Source of the DNA: an uncultured Bacteroidales bacterium | GTDB lineage: Bacteria > Bacteroidota > Bacteroidia > Bacteroidales > Paludibacteraceae | Direction of reading: 5' to 3' | Assembly (NCBI GenBank): GCA_937911935.1 | Contig: CALDQH010000087.1 | Coordinates: forward strand, 1 to 35,273 | DNA length: 35,273 bases | Shown: positions 1-7,704 of the stretch, in pieces | Layout: every line of letters starts with the position of its first letter | How positions within the stretch are numbered: position 1 is the stretch's first letter | Translations under genes and position numbers: made by a program | The notes under the pieces: model-generated | The model's database searches: none | Seen by the model: the letters and a program-made list of their open reading frames with translations, nothing else | Told to the model about the DNA's origin: nothing

Positions 1-47
1 ACACAAGGATTTTCAGTCCTTTGCTCTACCAACTGAGCTATGGCACC
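1..47 (-). tRNA. tRNA-Phe (GAA), 3' part cut by window edge
   Basis: Read on the minus strand, the sequence folds as acceptor 5' strand GGTGCCA, D stem GCTC/GAGC with loop AGTTGGTA, anticodon stem AAGGA/TCCTT and anticodon loop CTGAAAA, giving anticodon GAA (plus-strand positions 12-14). The variable loop onward, including the T arm and 3' acceptor strand, lies outside the window. The loop has A36-A37-A38, the context recognised by MiaA/MiaB, and miaB is encoded at 4770-6077. A well-formed promoter lies just upstream. Confidence 0.95.
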
Positions 48-63
48 ATCGTTTAAGTGGATG

Positions 64-94
64 CAAAGGTAATACCTTTTTTCTGAATTCCAAA
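64..94 (-). promoter_or_regulatory. Promoter of tRNA-Phe (Bacteroidetes type)
   Basis: On the minus strand the -33 box TTTG (plus-strand CAAA at 91-94) is separated by 19 nt from the -7 box TACCTTTG (plus-strand CAAAGGTA at 64-71). This matches the Bacteroidetes consensus TTTG-N19-21-TAnnTTTG. Transcription would start near 57, about 10 nt before the mature tRNA 5' end at 47. Confidence 0.85.
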
Positions 95-137
95 TATTTT
101 AGCCTAAAAAATCACTTTTATGAGGCAATTTGCTTAT

Positions 138-3110
138 TTACACACTTTTCATTACTACTCCGAGGCCCTTTTTTCCATCAATTTTAGCCACTAATGGTTT
201 CTCTAAGCGCACATGTTTGATGTATTTTGTCTCGCATATCACGGGCAATGACTCTAAAAAGTCCTGGTTACAACACTCGCGCTCATCCACTCCATCGACG
301 GTCAAATAGGCGGATCCACAAGAGGTAAGGTTCTGGAAAAAGTGAGTTCCCTGGCTGGGATCGATGTGGTAGGAGGTTTGACCTGCTTCTACAATGACCT
401 TAGCACCCGCTATATTGGGCCATTTTACGGGAATACCCAACCAAGTATCGCTACTACCCCATCTGCCAGGTCCTATCAAAACATAAGGACGATCTTGATC
501 CATCAACCCACGGTTAATTTTATCTATATCGTATGCTATCAATTGATTGTTAGATGGTCCAAACATGCCTTCTTTGACATATACTACATCGTATATTCCA
601 TCGATTATACCATTGCCTAAAGCTTGCCTTGACGTAATGAGCGTTTCTTCTAATGGAATGGACGACAAGTCTTCGTCTATCGATTTATTGGCATCAACTA
701 TCGGGCGTATTTGCAACAGGTAAAAGACATTATTTTGATTGTTTTCGTAGTCTAAATTAACGGCAAATTCAATTTCTACAGGGCGCCCCATTTCGCGTTC
801 TCCCACCTTTAGCACCTTATCGACAATGTCGGCTAACGGGAATACATCGTGCTCTAAAATGTTAGCAAACGTAATAACACGCCTGAATTTTTCTTCGTAC
901 AATCCATCGCGTATAATTTGGTCGTATGGGTCAAAGGTAGAAGCCACAAAACGTAATGTTCCATCTGCCTCAGCCTCTCGCACAGGCAATCGGAACAAAT
1001 TAAAGCCATCGTCAACTTGTGGCGAAAATGTTGTCTTCGATAAGTCTAATGCATTAAAATGGGTTTGCGTTTCGTTAAGCGCAAATTCCAAGGTCGAAGT
1101 TTGTAAAATATTATGAGGATGCTTGGGCGAAAAACGCAAAGTTTGTCCGCCATCTACAATGTATTTACCCAATCCCAATGCCACATTGACGATTCCATCT
1201 TCTGGTTTTTCATTTCCGATGGGATAAAAATTGAGCGATCGGCCTACACCCGAAAAAGACGGATAAAAACGGTTACCGTATTGTTTTCCACACACTTCTT
1301 GCAAAACGACTGCCATTTTTTCGCGACTGATAACATTTTTTGTAGCCTTCATATACGACTTGCTACTACGATAATAAACAGATGCATATACAGCTTTTAT
1401 CGCCTCGCAAACCATCATCAACGTGGTAATACGATGCCCCTTGAAGTTGGGAACCATATAAGTTGAATATACCCCAGCAAAGGGCTGGTAATGGGCGTCC
1501 TCCAACAAACTGCTTGAACGGATAGCAATGGGCGAATCCACCGCCTTTAGGTAGGCATATAAGTCGGCTATCACGCTACGTGGCAGTTTTGCTCGCAAAA
1601 AGTGCTGCAAGATTTCGTCGTCCGAAGCATTATCAGACATGGCAATTCCATACAGCTGATTTTGCTCCATAAATTCATCAAATTTATCGACACAGAGTAC
1701 AACCGTTTTGGGTATAACTATTTGCGTGGTTTCAAAATCAAAAAACTCATGGTTACGCTTCGATACCAAATCCAAAAATGCCAAGCCACGTCCTTTGCCA
1801 CCCATCGACCCTTCGCCAATGCGGGCAAAGTTAGAATAGCTATCATATCTATCGCTCATAAACACAGCCACGACACCTTGATTTTTGATCTTTCGGTACG
1901 CTACAATGGCATCAAAAATAATCTTTCGGGCTGCATCAACATCTTCTATTCGTTCGACACTTAAATCGCGTAGAAATTCGGCAAGTGGGAACATCGCACG
2001 AGAATACAACCACCTGGACAAATGATTACGCGACAGGTGATAGAACATTGACTCCGAGGGAATGTCAAAAATTTTATTTTGCAAATCCTTGAGGTTCTTA
2101 ATGACAGCCACCACCCATTTGGTATCAGGATCGACAAAATGAAACTCACCAAAACCAAAAGTTGTTGTAACTGCCTCTTTAAGTTCGAGGTGCATGGTTT
2201 TGGAATTCTTGTTGATAAACACCGCTGCCAATTGTTTTGAAGCCTCTCTGTTTACTTCCTCGCTCGATTCCAATATAATGGGCAGAAAACGGTCTTGGCT
2301 GCGCATGTAGGAGGCTAATTTCAGCCCTGCGGTTGCATCAATTTCGCCCTCTCGTTCAAAACGCACGTCCGATACTACGCCCAATATATTTCGTTTATAC
2401 TTGTCGTATAAGTCTTTTGCTTCCTCGTAGTTACGAGCCAATAAAATCTTGGGTCTGCCACGCATACGAAGCATCTGTTCGTGCTCGTTTAACGCCTCCG
2501 TCATAAACGAACGAGACTGCACAAACACATGTTTGTACAGATAGGGCAATATGGCAGAATAAAATTGAATGGAATTTTCGACAAACAAAATGATTTGTAC
2601 TCCTACAGATGCAATATCTTCATCGACATTGAGTTTATCTTCTATCAACTTGACGATAGCCAAAAGCAAATCGGTTTCTCCCAACCAACTAAACACATAA
2701 TCGATGCCAGAGAAGTCCTTGTTTTGATACAACCGATGAAACACCTCGCTCGAAAAGGGAGTCAACAACACAACAGGCACAATCGGAAATAGTTCCTTGA
2801 GCTGTTTAGCATATTCAAAAACAGCGCTGTTTTCCACCGCGGGCATCATGATAAACAAATCGAACGACCGTGTTTTAATCAACTCGCTTGCCTCTTCTAA
2901 AGTAGAAGCCAAAGTAAAACGTGGTGGATAACGTAAATTAAGCGAGGTATATTCGTTGAAGATCTGTTCGTCGATACGTCCGTCCTCTTCGAGCGTAAAG
3001 GCATCGTATTTACTAGCTATCAGCAAAATGTTGTAAATACGCTGCGTCATCAAGCTGGCAAAAGAGGTGTCCTTAAAATACAATTTCTTGATGCTACCGT
3101 TGCTATTCAT
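138..3110 (-). CDS. Receiver-like/PEP-pyruvate-binding domain fusion protein (PPDK N-terminal domain)
   Basis: About 990 residues. The C-terminal half is the ATP-grasp-type PEP/pyruvate-binding domain of the PEP synthase/PPDK family: Gly-rich GGKGRGL near residue 435, the signature IAIRSSSLLED with downstream FAGVYSTY near 530-545, and the domain-closing LLQIRPI near 800. The phosphohistidine swivelling domain and the PEP-binding barrel of true PPDK or PpsA are absent; instead about 190 residues follow containing GPGRWGSSDTWLG. The first 400 residues hold two receiver-like alpha/beta segments; the second keeps an Asp (SDVRF, near 246) at the likely phosphoacceptor position, the first looks degenerate. 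I chose ATG at 3110 because the longer reading frame needs a TTG at 3128. A possible -7 box TAACTTTG lies at 3166-3173. Homologues occur widely in Bacteroidales, usually annotated as PEP synthase, but without the other domains that reaction is doubtful. Substrate unknown; probably cytoplasmic. Confidence 0.8.
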   Translation of the reverse strand: MNSNGSIKKLYFKDTSFASLMTQRIYNILLIASKYDAFTLEEDGRIDEQIFNEYTSLNLRYPPRFTLASTLEEASELIKTRSFDLFIMMPAVENSAVFEYAKQLKELFPIVPVVLLTPFSSEVFHRLYQNKDFSGIDYVFSWLGETDLLLAIVKLIEDKLNVDEDIASVGVQIILFVENSIQFYSAILPYLYKHVFVQSRSFMTEALNEHEQMLRMRGRPKILLARNYEEAKDLYDKYKRNILGVVSDVRFEREGEIDATAGLKLASYMRSQDRFLPIILESSEEVNREASKQLAAVFINKNSKTMHLELKEAVTTTFGFGEFHFVDPDTKWVVAVIKNLKDLQNKIFDIPSESMFYHLSRNHLSRWLYSRAMFPLAEFLRDLSVERIEDVDAARKIIFDAIVAYRKIKNQGVVAVFMSDRYDSYSNFARIGEGSMGGKGRGLAFLDLVSKRNHEFFDFETTQIVIPKTVVLCVDKFDEFMEQNQLYGIAMSDNASDDEILQHFLRAKLPRSVIADLYAYLKAVDSPIAIRSSSLLEDAHYQPFAGVYSTYMVPNFKGHRITTLMMVCEAIKAVYASVYYRSSKSYMKATKNVISREKMAVVLQEVCGKQYGNRFYPSFSGVGRSLNFYPIGNEKPEDGIVNVALGLGKYIVDGGQTLRFSPKHPHNILQTSTLEFALNETQTHFNALDLSKTTFSPQVDDGFNLFRLPVREAEADGTLRFVASTFDPYDQIIRDGLYEEKFRRVITFANILEHDVFPLADIVDKVLKVGEREMGRPVEIEFAVNLDYENNQNNVFYLLQIRPIVDANKSIDEDLSSIPLEETLITSRQALGNGIIDGIYDVVYVKEGMFGPSNNQLIAYDIDKINRGLMDQDRPYVLIGPGRWGSSDTWLGIPVKWPNIAGAKVIVEAGQTSYHIDPSQGTHFFQNLTSCGSAYLTVDGVDERECCNQDFLESLPVICETKYIKHVRLEKPLVAKIDGKKGLGVVMKSV

Positions 3111-3204
3111 AATTCTTTCTATTAACAATCTATACAGGCATCTTTGCGATACTTGCTACATCTAACAAAGTTAGAAAAAAAATAGATACACACAGCTGTA
3201 ATAG

Positions 3205-3244
3205 AAAAAAAACAAATGGACCAACCGTTTGGTTGATCCATTTG
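3205..3244 (-). terminator. Rho-independent terminator of the OmpA gene
   Basis: A 14-bp stem (3213-3226 with 3231-3244, one G-U pair, 4-nt loop) is followed in the minus direction by an eight-residue U tract (plus-strand A run 3205-3212). It begins 26 nt beyond the ompA stop codon and separates it from the next gene downstream. Confidence 0.9.
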
Positions 3245-3269
3245 CACTATTTTGTTTAGCGATTATCTA

Positions 3270-4661
3270 CTAGTAGAAGAAGAAGTCACAACGACGGTTC
3301 TTCAATTCGGCTTTAGGAGGATTAGCCAAAGCACCTTGTGGCTGCATTGCAATACGATCTTCGGCGATACCTGCTTTTACCAATTCGTCTTTTACAGCTT
3401 TGACACGTTTTTCGCTTAATTTCAAGTTGTAATCGTTGCTACCAGGGAAATCGCAATAACCGCGAAGTTCAACTTTCATTTCGGGGTTTTCGTTCAATTT
3501 CTTAACAACCGATTCGATGTTCTTTTTAGCTTTGCTTGTCAAGGTAACTTTGTCGAATCCAAAATATACAGATTGGTTGTAATCTACGGTAGGATCAATA
3601 CCCATAGCTGCAAATACTTTCTTCACATCGCCGCAGCAAGAAGGTTCTAAAGCTTCTTGTGGAATACCTTCGCCCCAATAGTTTACAAATGCACCTTTAG
3701 GAGTGTTAGGTTGACGATCGCGGAAATCGGCTACTCCGTCACCATCTTCGTCAGGAGTAGTAGCGTGTTGTTTTTCTAGTTCGTCCAAACGAGGTAAGAT
3801 ATTGTTAGCTACGGTATCTTCTAGAACTTTTACGCGTTTTTCCAAGCTATCCAAACGAGCTTCGATGTTGCTTTCGCCAGTACGCAATTTGTGGTAGTCC
3901 ATCATAGAAAGGTTGCGCATGTGACCACCTTCTTTAGCATTAGGAGCCAATTTAACGCGCAAGCTTGCTGTTACATAAAACTCACCGTCGTTCATGGTAC
4001 CTTTGGTATAGTCTTGACCTTCGAAGTTATCTTTGTTGTGAATACGGTAGTATCCAGACAAGCCTACTGCCAAATATTTGTTGATGTTATACTCTACTTG
4101 AGTACCCAATGGAATAGAAATGTTTTTACCATTGTTTACGTCTTTAGGAGTAGCTTCTGCATACGAGTTGTCGCCTTCTGCTGTGCTTTTAACATCGTAG
4201 AATACCATACCAACACCGGCATTCAAATACCAGTTCCAAGCAGCACTGCTACGATATTGTCCGAACAAGTTAAGCAAGTTTACCGACAACATCAACGATG
4301 GTGCATACATATTACCTTGGAAGTAATACTTGCCATATTTAGTGCTACTGGTATGACCATGATAAGGCATGTATTGGAAGTTAGCAATAAGACCCCATGC
4401 TGGGTTGAACGAATATTCCACATCAAGACCAACGGTCCACAACAATTCTGAAGAAGACAACAATTGATCGATGCGTTGATTAACGTCACCGTCAAATTGA
4501 GAAAAACCGCCGTTTACTTGAATTGACCAGTGAGAAAAGTCTTTAAATTCGTGCAAAACCTTGGTTTGAGTGCTTTCTGTAGATTCTACATTGACTTCGG
4601 CAGCAGCAAAAGCCCACATCGAAATCAACATCAAAGAGCACAAAGCGAAAAGTTTTTTCAT
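3270..4661 (-). CDS. OmpA-family outer-membrane protein
   Basis: 463 residues. It starts with a Sec signal peptide (MKKLFALCSLMLISMWAFAA) and continues with a beta-barrel-like region of alternating aromatic strands to about residue 245. A coiled-coil stretch (ARLDSLEKRVKVLEDTV) and an acidic Ca-binding-like segment DEDGDGVADFRD near 305-315 link it to a C-terminal OmpA/MotB peptidoglycan-binding domain with VELRGYCDFPGSNDYN and LSEKRVKAVKDEL. The chain ends in FFFY, as expected for an outer-membrane protein. Role inferred: major structural porin tethering the outer membrane to peptidoglycan. I chose ATG at 4661; a six-base upstream extension would need a TTG start. A -7 box lies about 37 nt upstream, and the gene has its own terminator, so it is probably monocistronic. 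Confidence 0.9.
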   Translation of the reverse strand: MKKLFALCSLMLISMWAFAAAEVNVESTESTQTKVLHEFKDFSHWSIQVNGGFSQFDGDVNQRIDQLLSSSELLWTVGLDVEYSFNPAWGLIANFQYMPYHGHTSSTKYGKYYFQGNMYAPSLMLSVNLLNLFGQYRSSAAWNWYLNAGVGMVFYDVKSTAEGDNSYAEATPKDVNNGKNISIPLGTQVEYNINKYLAVGLSGYYRIHNKDNFEGQDYTKGTMNDGEFYVTASLRVKLAPNAKEGGHMRNLSMMDYHKLRTGESNIEARLDSLEKRVKVLEDTVANNILPRLDELEKQHATTPDEDGDGVADFRDRQPNTPKGAFVNYWGEGIPQEALEPSCCGDVKKVFAAMGIDPTVDYNQSVYFGFDKVTLTSKAKKNIESVVKKLNENPEMKVELRGYCDFPGSNDYNLKLSEKRVKAVKDELVKAGIAEDRIAMQPQGALANPPKAELKNRRCDFFFY

Positions 4662-4697
4662 ATACAATTTTGATTAAATTACGTAATTATTCAGCTA

Positions 4698-4705
4698 CAA
4701 AGATA
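4698..4705 (-). promoter_or_regulatory. -7 promoter element of the OmpA gene
   Basis: The minus strand reads TATCTTTG (plus-strand CAAAGATA), a perfect TAnnTTTG box 36 nt before the ATG. No exact TTTG occurs 19-21 nt upstream; a T-rich TTTTTAG lies there. The predicted leader is about 30 nt and A/T rich, as is usual for strongly expressed Bacteroidetes genes. Confidence 0.6.
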
Positions 4706-4769
4706 TACATCTTTTTTTATATAATGCTAAAAATCAGCTGTTTTTTATAAAAAATCACAAAAATATTTT

Positions 4770-6077
4770 TTAACCCTTAACATGACCAAACAAAGTAGCC
4801 GCTGTGGCACGCTCTACTTCTACTTCAACGCAAGTTCCAATTTGCACATCACCTTTATCAAACAAAACCACCTTGTTTTGAGATGTACGTCCATACAATT
4901 GTTCTTTAGAGCGCTTTGAATAGCCTTCTACCAATACTTCGAACGTTTTACCTACATCCCTTAGGTTACTTTGTAACGACAATTCAAGTTGCAGGTCGAT
5001 CATTTCTTGCAAACGACGCAATTTAATTTCTTCTGACACATTATCAGGCAAATGCTTTGATGCATACGTTCCTTCGCGCTCCGAGTACTTAAACATAAAG
5101 GCACTATCGAAAGCCGCCTCGCGCATCAGTTGTAACGTAAGTTGGTGATCCTCTTCGGTTTCGTCATGAAAACCCGTAAACATATCGGTCGATAGACCGC
5201 AATCGGGAATATATTGGCGAATCAACGCTACTTTTTCCAAATACCACTCGCGGGTATATTTTCGATTCATCGATTTTAGAATCTTATTACTTCCCGATTG
5301 CACTGGCAAGTGAATATGCTTGCACAAATTGGGGTGTTTGGCAATTGTTTTGATGGTTTCTTCGTGAATATCCTTGGGATGCGAGGTCGTAAAACGAATA
5401 CGAATATCGGGCACTGCTGTTGCCAACCTGTCTAAGAGCTGCGCAAAATTGATATCTTCGAATTGATACGAATTTACATTTTGTCCCAACAAGGTTACTT
5501 CTTTATAACCTTTTGATTGCAAATCTTTTACCTCGTTTAAGATACTTTCGTAAGGACGAGAGCGCTCCCTGCCACGGGTATAAGGCACAATGCAATACGA
5601 ACAAAAATTATTACATCCACGCATAATCGAAACGAAACCACTGATGCGATTACCACCTATGCGGCGCGGAAGAACATCTTTATAGGTTTCGGTAGTCGAA
5701 AATTCGACATTGATGGCTTTGCTTCCTTGCTCTACCTGTGCAATCAAATGAGGCAAATCCATATAGGCATCTGGCCCAACCACCAAATCAACCACTTTTT
5801 GCTCAAGCAGGCCCTCTTTTACACGCTCAGCCATGCAACCTAACACACCTACAATTAGATTTTTCTTTTTGCGCTTTAGTTGAGAAAAATACTCCAAACG
5901 CGAATTGGCCTTTTGTTCGGCATGATCCCTGATAGAGCAAGTATTCATAAACACAGCGTCAGCCTCTTCGATGGTATCACAAAGCTCATAATCCGCCATT
6001 TGCATAACAGCAGCTACTACTTCGCTATCTGCAAAGTTCATCTGACAACCGTAGGTCTCTATAAACAATTTTTTCAT
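4770..6077 (-). CDS. miaB: tRNA-2-methylthio-N6-dimethylallyladenosine synthase MiaB
   Basis: 435 residues from ATG 6077. Radical-SAM methylthiotransferase that converts i6A37 to ms2i6A37 in tRNAs reading codons that begin with U. The N-terminal UPF0004 domain has its three cluster cysteines (TYGCQMNFADSE, MNTCSIRDHAEQ, VLGCMAER). The radical-SAM cluster motif is CNNFCSYC followed by IVPYTRGRERSR. The C-terminal TRAM domain begins near FEVLVEGYSKRSKEQLYGR. Length and domain order match MiaB rather than the ribosomal-protein enzyme RimO or the tRNA threonylcarbamoyladenosine enzyme MtaB. The longer frame (to 6101) starts with TTG and would overlap the -7 box at 6099-6106, so it is rejected. 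Confidence 0.95.
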   Translation of the reverse strand: MKKLFIETYGCQMNFADSEVVAAVMQMADYELCDTIEEADAVFMNTCSIRDHAEQKANSRLEYFSQLKRKKKNLIVGVLGCMAERVKEGLLEQKVVDLVVGPDAYMDLPHLIAQVEQGSKAINVEFSTTETYKDVLPRRIGGNRISGFVSIMRGCNNFCSYCIVPYTRGRERSRPYESILNEVKDLQSKGYKEVTLLGQNVNSYQFEDINFAQLLDRLATAVPDIRIRFTTSHPKDIHEETIKTIAKHPNLCKHIHLPVQSGSNKILKSMNRKYTREWYLEKVALIRQYIPDCGLSTDMFTGFHDETEEDHQLTLQLMREAAFDSAFMFKYSEREGTYASKHLPDNVSEEIKLRRLQEMIDLQLELSLQSNLRDVGKTFEVLVEGYSKRSKEQLYGRTSQNKVVLFDKGDVQIGTCVEVEVERATAATLFGHVKG

Positions 6078-6098
6078 ACAATTCCGATAATATCGGCA

Positions 6099-6106
6099 CA
6101 AAGGTA
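6099..6106 (-). promoter_or_regulatory. -7 promoter element of miaB
   Basis: The minus strand reads TACCTTTG 21 nt before the miaB ATG, giving a leader of about 15 nt. No exact TTTG is found 19-21 nt upstream, so the -33 element is weak or absent. Confidence 0.55.
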
Positions 6107-6187
6107 ATATTTTTTGTTGAATCGTATTTTTTATTTAGTTTGTTTCTGCATTCGGTTTGCACTTAAACCTAACGATTAGGCGATTTA

Positions 6188-6229
6188 ACGATTGAACGTT
6201 GCAAGCGACAAGCAACAAGCGACAATTGG
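6188..6229. repeat. Heptanucleotide tandem repeat (CAAGCGA type)
   Basis: Six consecutive imperfect 7-nt units: ACGATTG, AACGTTG, CAAGCGA, CAAGCAA, CAAGCGA, CAATTGG. It lies between the divergent miaB gene and the first promoter of the greA upstream region. The same unit sequence recurs in reverse orientation at 7582-7623. Confidence 0.75.
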
Positions 6230-6288
6230 GTTTCTGCATACGTTTTCTATTAAAATATGTTAATTATCTTAATTTTTCTATGCAAACG

Positions 6289-6319
6289 TTTGTAATTTAA
6301 ATAACAGCATATATCTTTG
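6289..6319 (+). promoter_or_regulatory. Promoter P1 upstream of greA
   Basis: TTTG at 6289-6292, a 19-nt spacer and TATCTTTG at 6312-6319 match the Bacteroidetes consensus exactly. Transcription would start near 6326. The only downstream elements before the hairpin at 6365 are about 40 nt of A/T-rich leader with no evident reading frame. Confidence 0.8.
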
Positions 6320-6325
6320 CATTCA

Positions 6326-6398
6326 GAAAGTCTAAAAGATTTTTCATAGTTTAAGGTTTAGGTTAAGATAAGGGAGGTTTACCTCCTTTATCTTTTTT
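6326..6398 (+). ncRNA. Candidate short RNA or attenuated leader 1
   Basis: From the predicted P1 start to the end of a U tract is about 73 nt. It ends in a 13-bp stem (6365-6377 with 6382-6394, one G-U pair, loop TTTA) followed by a run of T (6393-6398), a textbook intrinsic terminator. No start codon with a useful frame is present. It could be a free small RNA or an attenuated greA leader; the 5' end is predicted, not observed. Confidence 0.5.
6365..6398 (+). terminator. Intrinsic terminator of transcript 1
   Basis: 13-bp stem with a four-base loop and a T run, with no gene between it and promoter P1. It therefore ends a non-coding transcript or works as an attenuator. Confidence 0.85.
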
Positions 6399-6471
6399 AT
6401 TGAGAATCTGCATTTTAGGTTCAAAATAAATTCTAAAAGTATCTAAAAATCCCTTTGCTGTAGGCAAAACA

Positions 6472-6503
6472 TTTGTTTATTCCAAAAGAATAGACTACCT
6501 TTG
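6472..6503 (+). promoter_or_regulatory. Promoter P2 upstream of greA
   Basis: TTTG at 6472-6475, a 20-nt spacer and TACCTTTG at 6496-6503. Predicted start near 6510. It is a second full consensus promoter about 184 nt downstream of P1, and again the next element is a hairpin rather than a gene. Confidence 0.8.
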
Positions 6504-6509
6504 CACTTG

Positions 6510-6563
6510 TCAGAGAAAATAAGGGAGAGTCTCGATTACAAAATCGGGATTCTTTATTTTTTT
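6510..6563 (+). ncRNA. Candidate short RNA or attenuated leader 2
   Basis: From the predicted P2 start, about 54 nt end in a long hairpin: 6526-6537 pairs with 6542-6553 (two G-U pairs) around loop ACAA, extended by AATAA (6518-6522) with TTATT (6554-6558 region), then a T run to 6563. It shares the string ATAAGGGAG and the CTTTGCA start region with transcript 1, so the two units may be duplicates. Free small RNA and leader attenuation are both possible. Confidence 0.5.
6518..6563 (+). terminator. Intrinsic terminator of transcript 2
   Basis: 12-bp core stem plus a 5-bp basal A/T stem around a short internal bulge, followed by seven T residues. It lies about 160 nt before greA, with no consensus promoter seen between it and the gene. 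Confidence 0.8.
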
Positions 6564-6610
6564 GTGTTTTTTCCAAACCCAGAACTAACCACGTACACCC
6601 TAAACGACTA

Positions 6611-6691
6611 AAGTTGCGATTAAGTGAGAGCAGAAGCAAAGTTTACTTTGATTATGCCGAACGTGAGCAACTTCATGAAATGCGAAGCATT
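6611..6691 (+). repeat. Modular hairpin repeat, copy in the greA leader
   Basis: An outer stem AAGTTGC (6611-6617) with GCAACTT (6667-6673) encloses a linker GATTAAGTGAGAGCAGAAG, an inner hairpin CAAAGT-TT-ACTTTG (6637-6650) and a second linker ATTATGCCGAACGTGA. A separate hairpin AATGC-GAA-GCATT follows at 6679-6691. The linkers are nearly identical to those at 20591-20720, while the stems differ but stay complementary. If greA is transcribed from P1 or P2, this structure is in its 5' untranslated region. Confidence 0.75.
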
Positions 6692-6724
6692 GAATAAACA
6701 AATAAACAATTAAACAAATATATT

Positions 6725-7195
6725 ATGGCTATCACTTACATGTCAAAAGAAGGTTACGATAACCTATTAAAAGAAATTGCACACTTAGAATCGGTAGAAA
6801 GACCCCGTATCGTAAATGCTATTGCAGAAGCACGCGACAAAGGCGACCTTTCGGAAAACGCCGAATATGATTCTGCCAAAGAAGCACAAGGCTTGTTAGA
6901 AGCAAAAATTTCGATGCTAAAAGCTACCTTGTTGGACGTTCGTATTTTGGACGAATCGCAAGTATCAACCGACAGCGTTCAAATTCTAACCAAGGTAACC
7001 ATCCGTAACACCAAAAACAACCAACAAATGAAATACACATTGGTGTCGGAAGCCGAAGCTAACTTGCGCGAAGGCAAAATTTCTACCGGAACTCCCATCG
7101 CCAAAGCCCTAATAGGTCATAAAGTAGGCGATATTGTTCCAGTTCAACTACCTGTAGGTACTGTTGAGTTTGAAATCATAAACATTGAACTATAA
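6725..7195 (+). CDS. greA: Transcription elongation factor GreA
   Basis: 156 residues, the usual GreA length. It restarts backtracked RNA polymerase by stimulating transcript cleavage through the secondary channel. The N-terminal antiparallel coiled coil covers about residues 1-75 and contains the family signature DKGDLSENAEYDSAKEAQG, whose acidic residues sit at the coiled-coil tip. The C-terminal FKBP-like domain ends with IAKALIGHKVGDIVPVQLP. The ATG at 6725 follows an A-rich sequence without Shine-Dalgarno, typical of the phylum. The HIT gene follows after 5 nt, so the two form an operon. No consensus promoter is visible between 6564 and 6724, so expression may depend on read-through of the two upstream hairpins. 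Confidence 0.95.
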   Translation: MAITYMSKEGYDNLLKEIAHLESVERPRIVNAIAEARDKGDLSENAEYDSAKEAQGLLEAKISMLKATLLDVRILDESQVSTDSVQILTKVTIRNTKNNQQMKYTLVSEAEANLREGKISTGTPIAKALIGHKVGDIVPVQLPVGTVEFEIINIEL

Positions 7196-7200
7196 ACATT

Positions 7201-7602
7201 ATGGCAAGCATTTTTAGCAGAATTGTAGCGGGCGAAATCCCTTGCTACAAGGTAGCAGAAAACGACAAGTTCTTTGCTTTTCTAGACATCAATCCATTGG
7301 TAAAAGGACACACGTTGGTGATCCCTAAACAAGAGGTTGATTATATCTTCGATTTATCGGACGAGGATTTAGGACAGATGCAAGTGTTTGCCAAGAAAGT
7401 GGCAGCTGCTATTAAAGAAGCTTTTCCTTGTTTAAAGGTAGGTCAAGCAGTAATTGGGTTAGAAGTGCCTCATGCGCACATTCACTTGATTCCTATTCAA
7501 AAAGAAAGCGATATGCTTTTCTCTAATCCAAAACTTAAGCTATCGCCCGAAGAGTTTAAAGAAATAGCGGAAAAATTACACTCGCTTGTTGCCTGTCAAT
7601 AG
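7201..7602 (+). CDS. HIT-family nucleotide hydrolase/transferase (Hint-like)
   Basis: 133 residues. The histidine-triad motif PHAHIHLIPI near residues 90-99 contains the catalytic histidine array, and the N-terminal IFSRIVAGEIPCYKV with FLDINPLVKGHTLVIPK is typical of the Hint/HIT branch. These enzymes hydrolyse nucleotide phosphoramidates or adenylated substrates; the cellular substrate here is unknown. The N-terminal zinc cysteines (CIFC) of many family members are replaced by SIFS. The last residues (SLVACQ) and the stop codon are encoded inside a heptanucleotide repeat tract that continues past the gene, so the C-terminus may be repeat-derived. It follows greA by 5 nt and the pair ends at a strong terminator. 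Confidence 0.9.
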   Translation: MASIFSRIVAGEIPCYKVAENDKFFAFLDINPLVKGHTLVIPKQEVDYIFDLSDEDLGQMQVFAKKVAAAIKEAFPCLKVGQAVIGLEVPHAHIHLIPIQKESDMLFSNPKLKLSPEEFKEIAEKLHSLVACQ

Positions 7603-7623
7603 TCGCTTGTCACTTGTCGATTG
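7582..7623. repeat. Heptanucleotide tandem repeat across the HIT gene stop codon
   Basis: Six 7-nt units: TCGCTTG, TTGCCTG, TCAATAG, TCGCTTG, TCACTTG, TCGATTG. The third contains the stop codon. Read on the minus strand, the unit is CAAGCGA, the same as at 6202-6222. Confidence 0.75.
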
Positions 7624-7627
7624 TATA

Positions 7628-7659
7628 AAAAAATCCAGAGCGTTTGCTCTGGATTTTTT
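7628..7659 (+). terminator. Terminator of the greA-HIT operon
   Basis: A perfect 14-bp stem (7628-7641 with 7646-7659) with loop GTTT. The A-rich left arm and T-rich right arm let it act in either direction. Confidence 0.9.
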
Positions 7660-7704
7660 ATATACTCTTATTTAGAGTTGTAAAAGAGGGATTTCAAGGC
7701 TTCA

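Noticed and set aside
1..137. tRNA-Phe as an attachment site for an integrated element
   Set aside because: No integrase or repeated tRNA fragment was found in the window, and the downstream genes are housekeeping.
3891..4451. A 186-codon open frame on the plus strand opposite the OmpA gene
   Set aside because: It lies wholly antisense to a well-supported gene, has no recognisable domain, and no promoter precedes it.
6433..6639. A 68-codon minus-strand frame in the greA upstream gap
   Set aside because: It runs through promoter P2 and the terminator hairpin, and its translation is low-complexity; the structural explanation is better.
6725..6730. Shine-Dalgarno sequences were looked for before greA and other genes
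   Set aside because: Upstream sequences are A/T-rich without convincing GGAGG motifs, as is normal for Bacteroidetes, so no ribosome binding sites are annotated.
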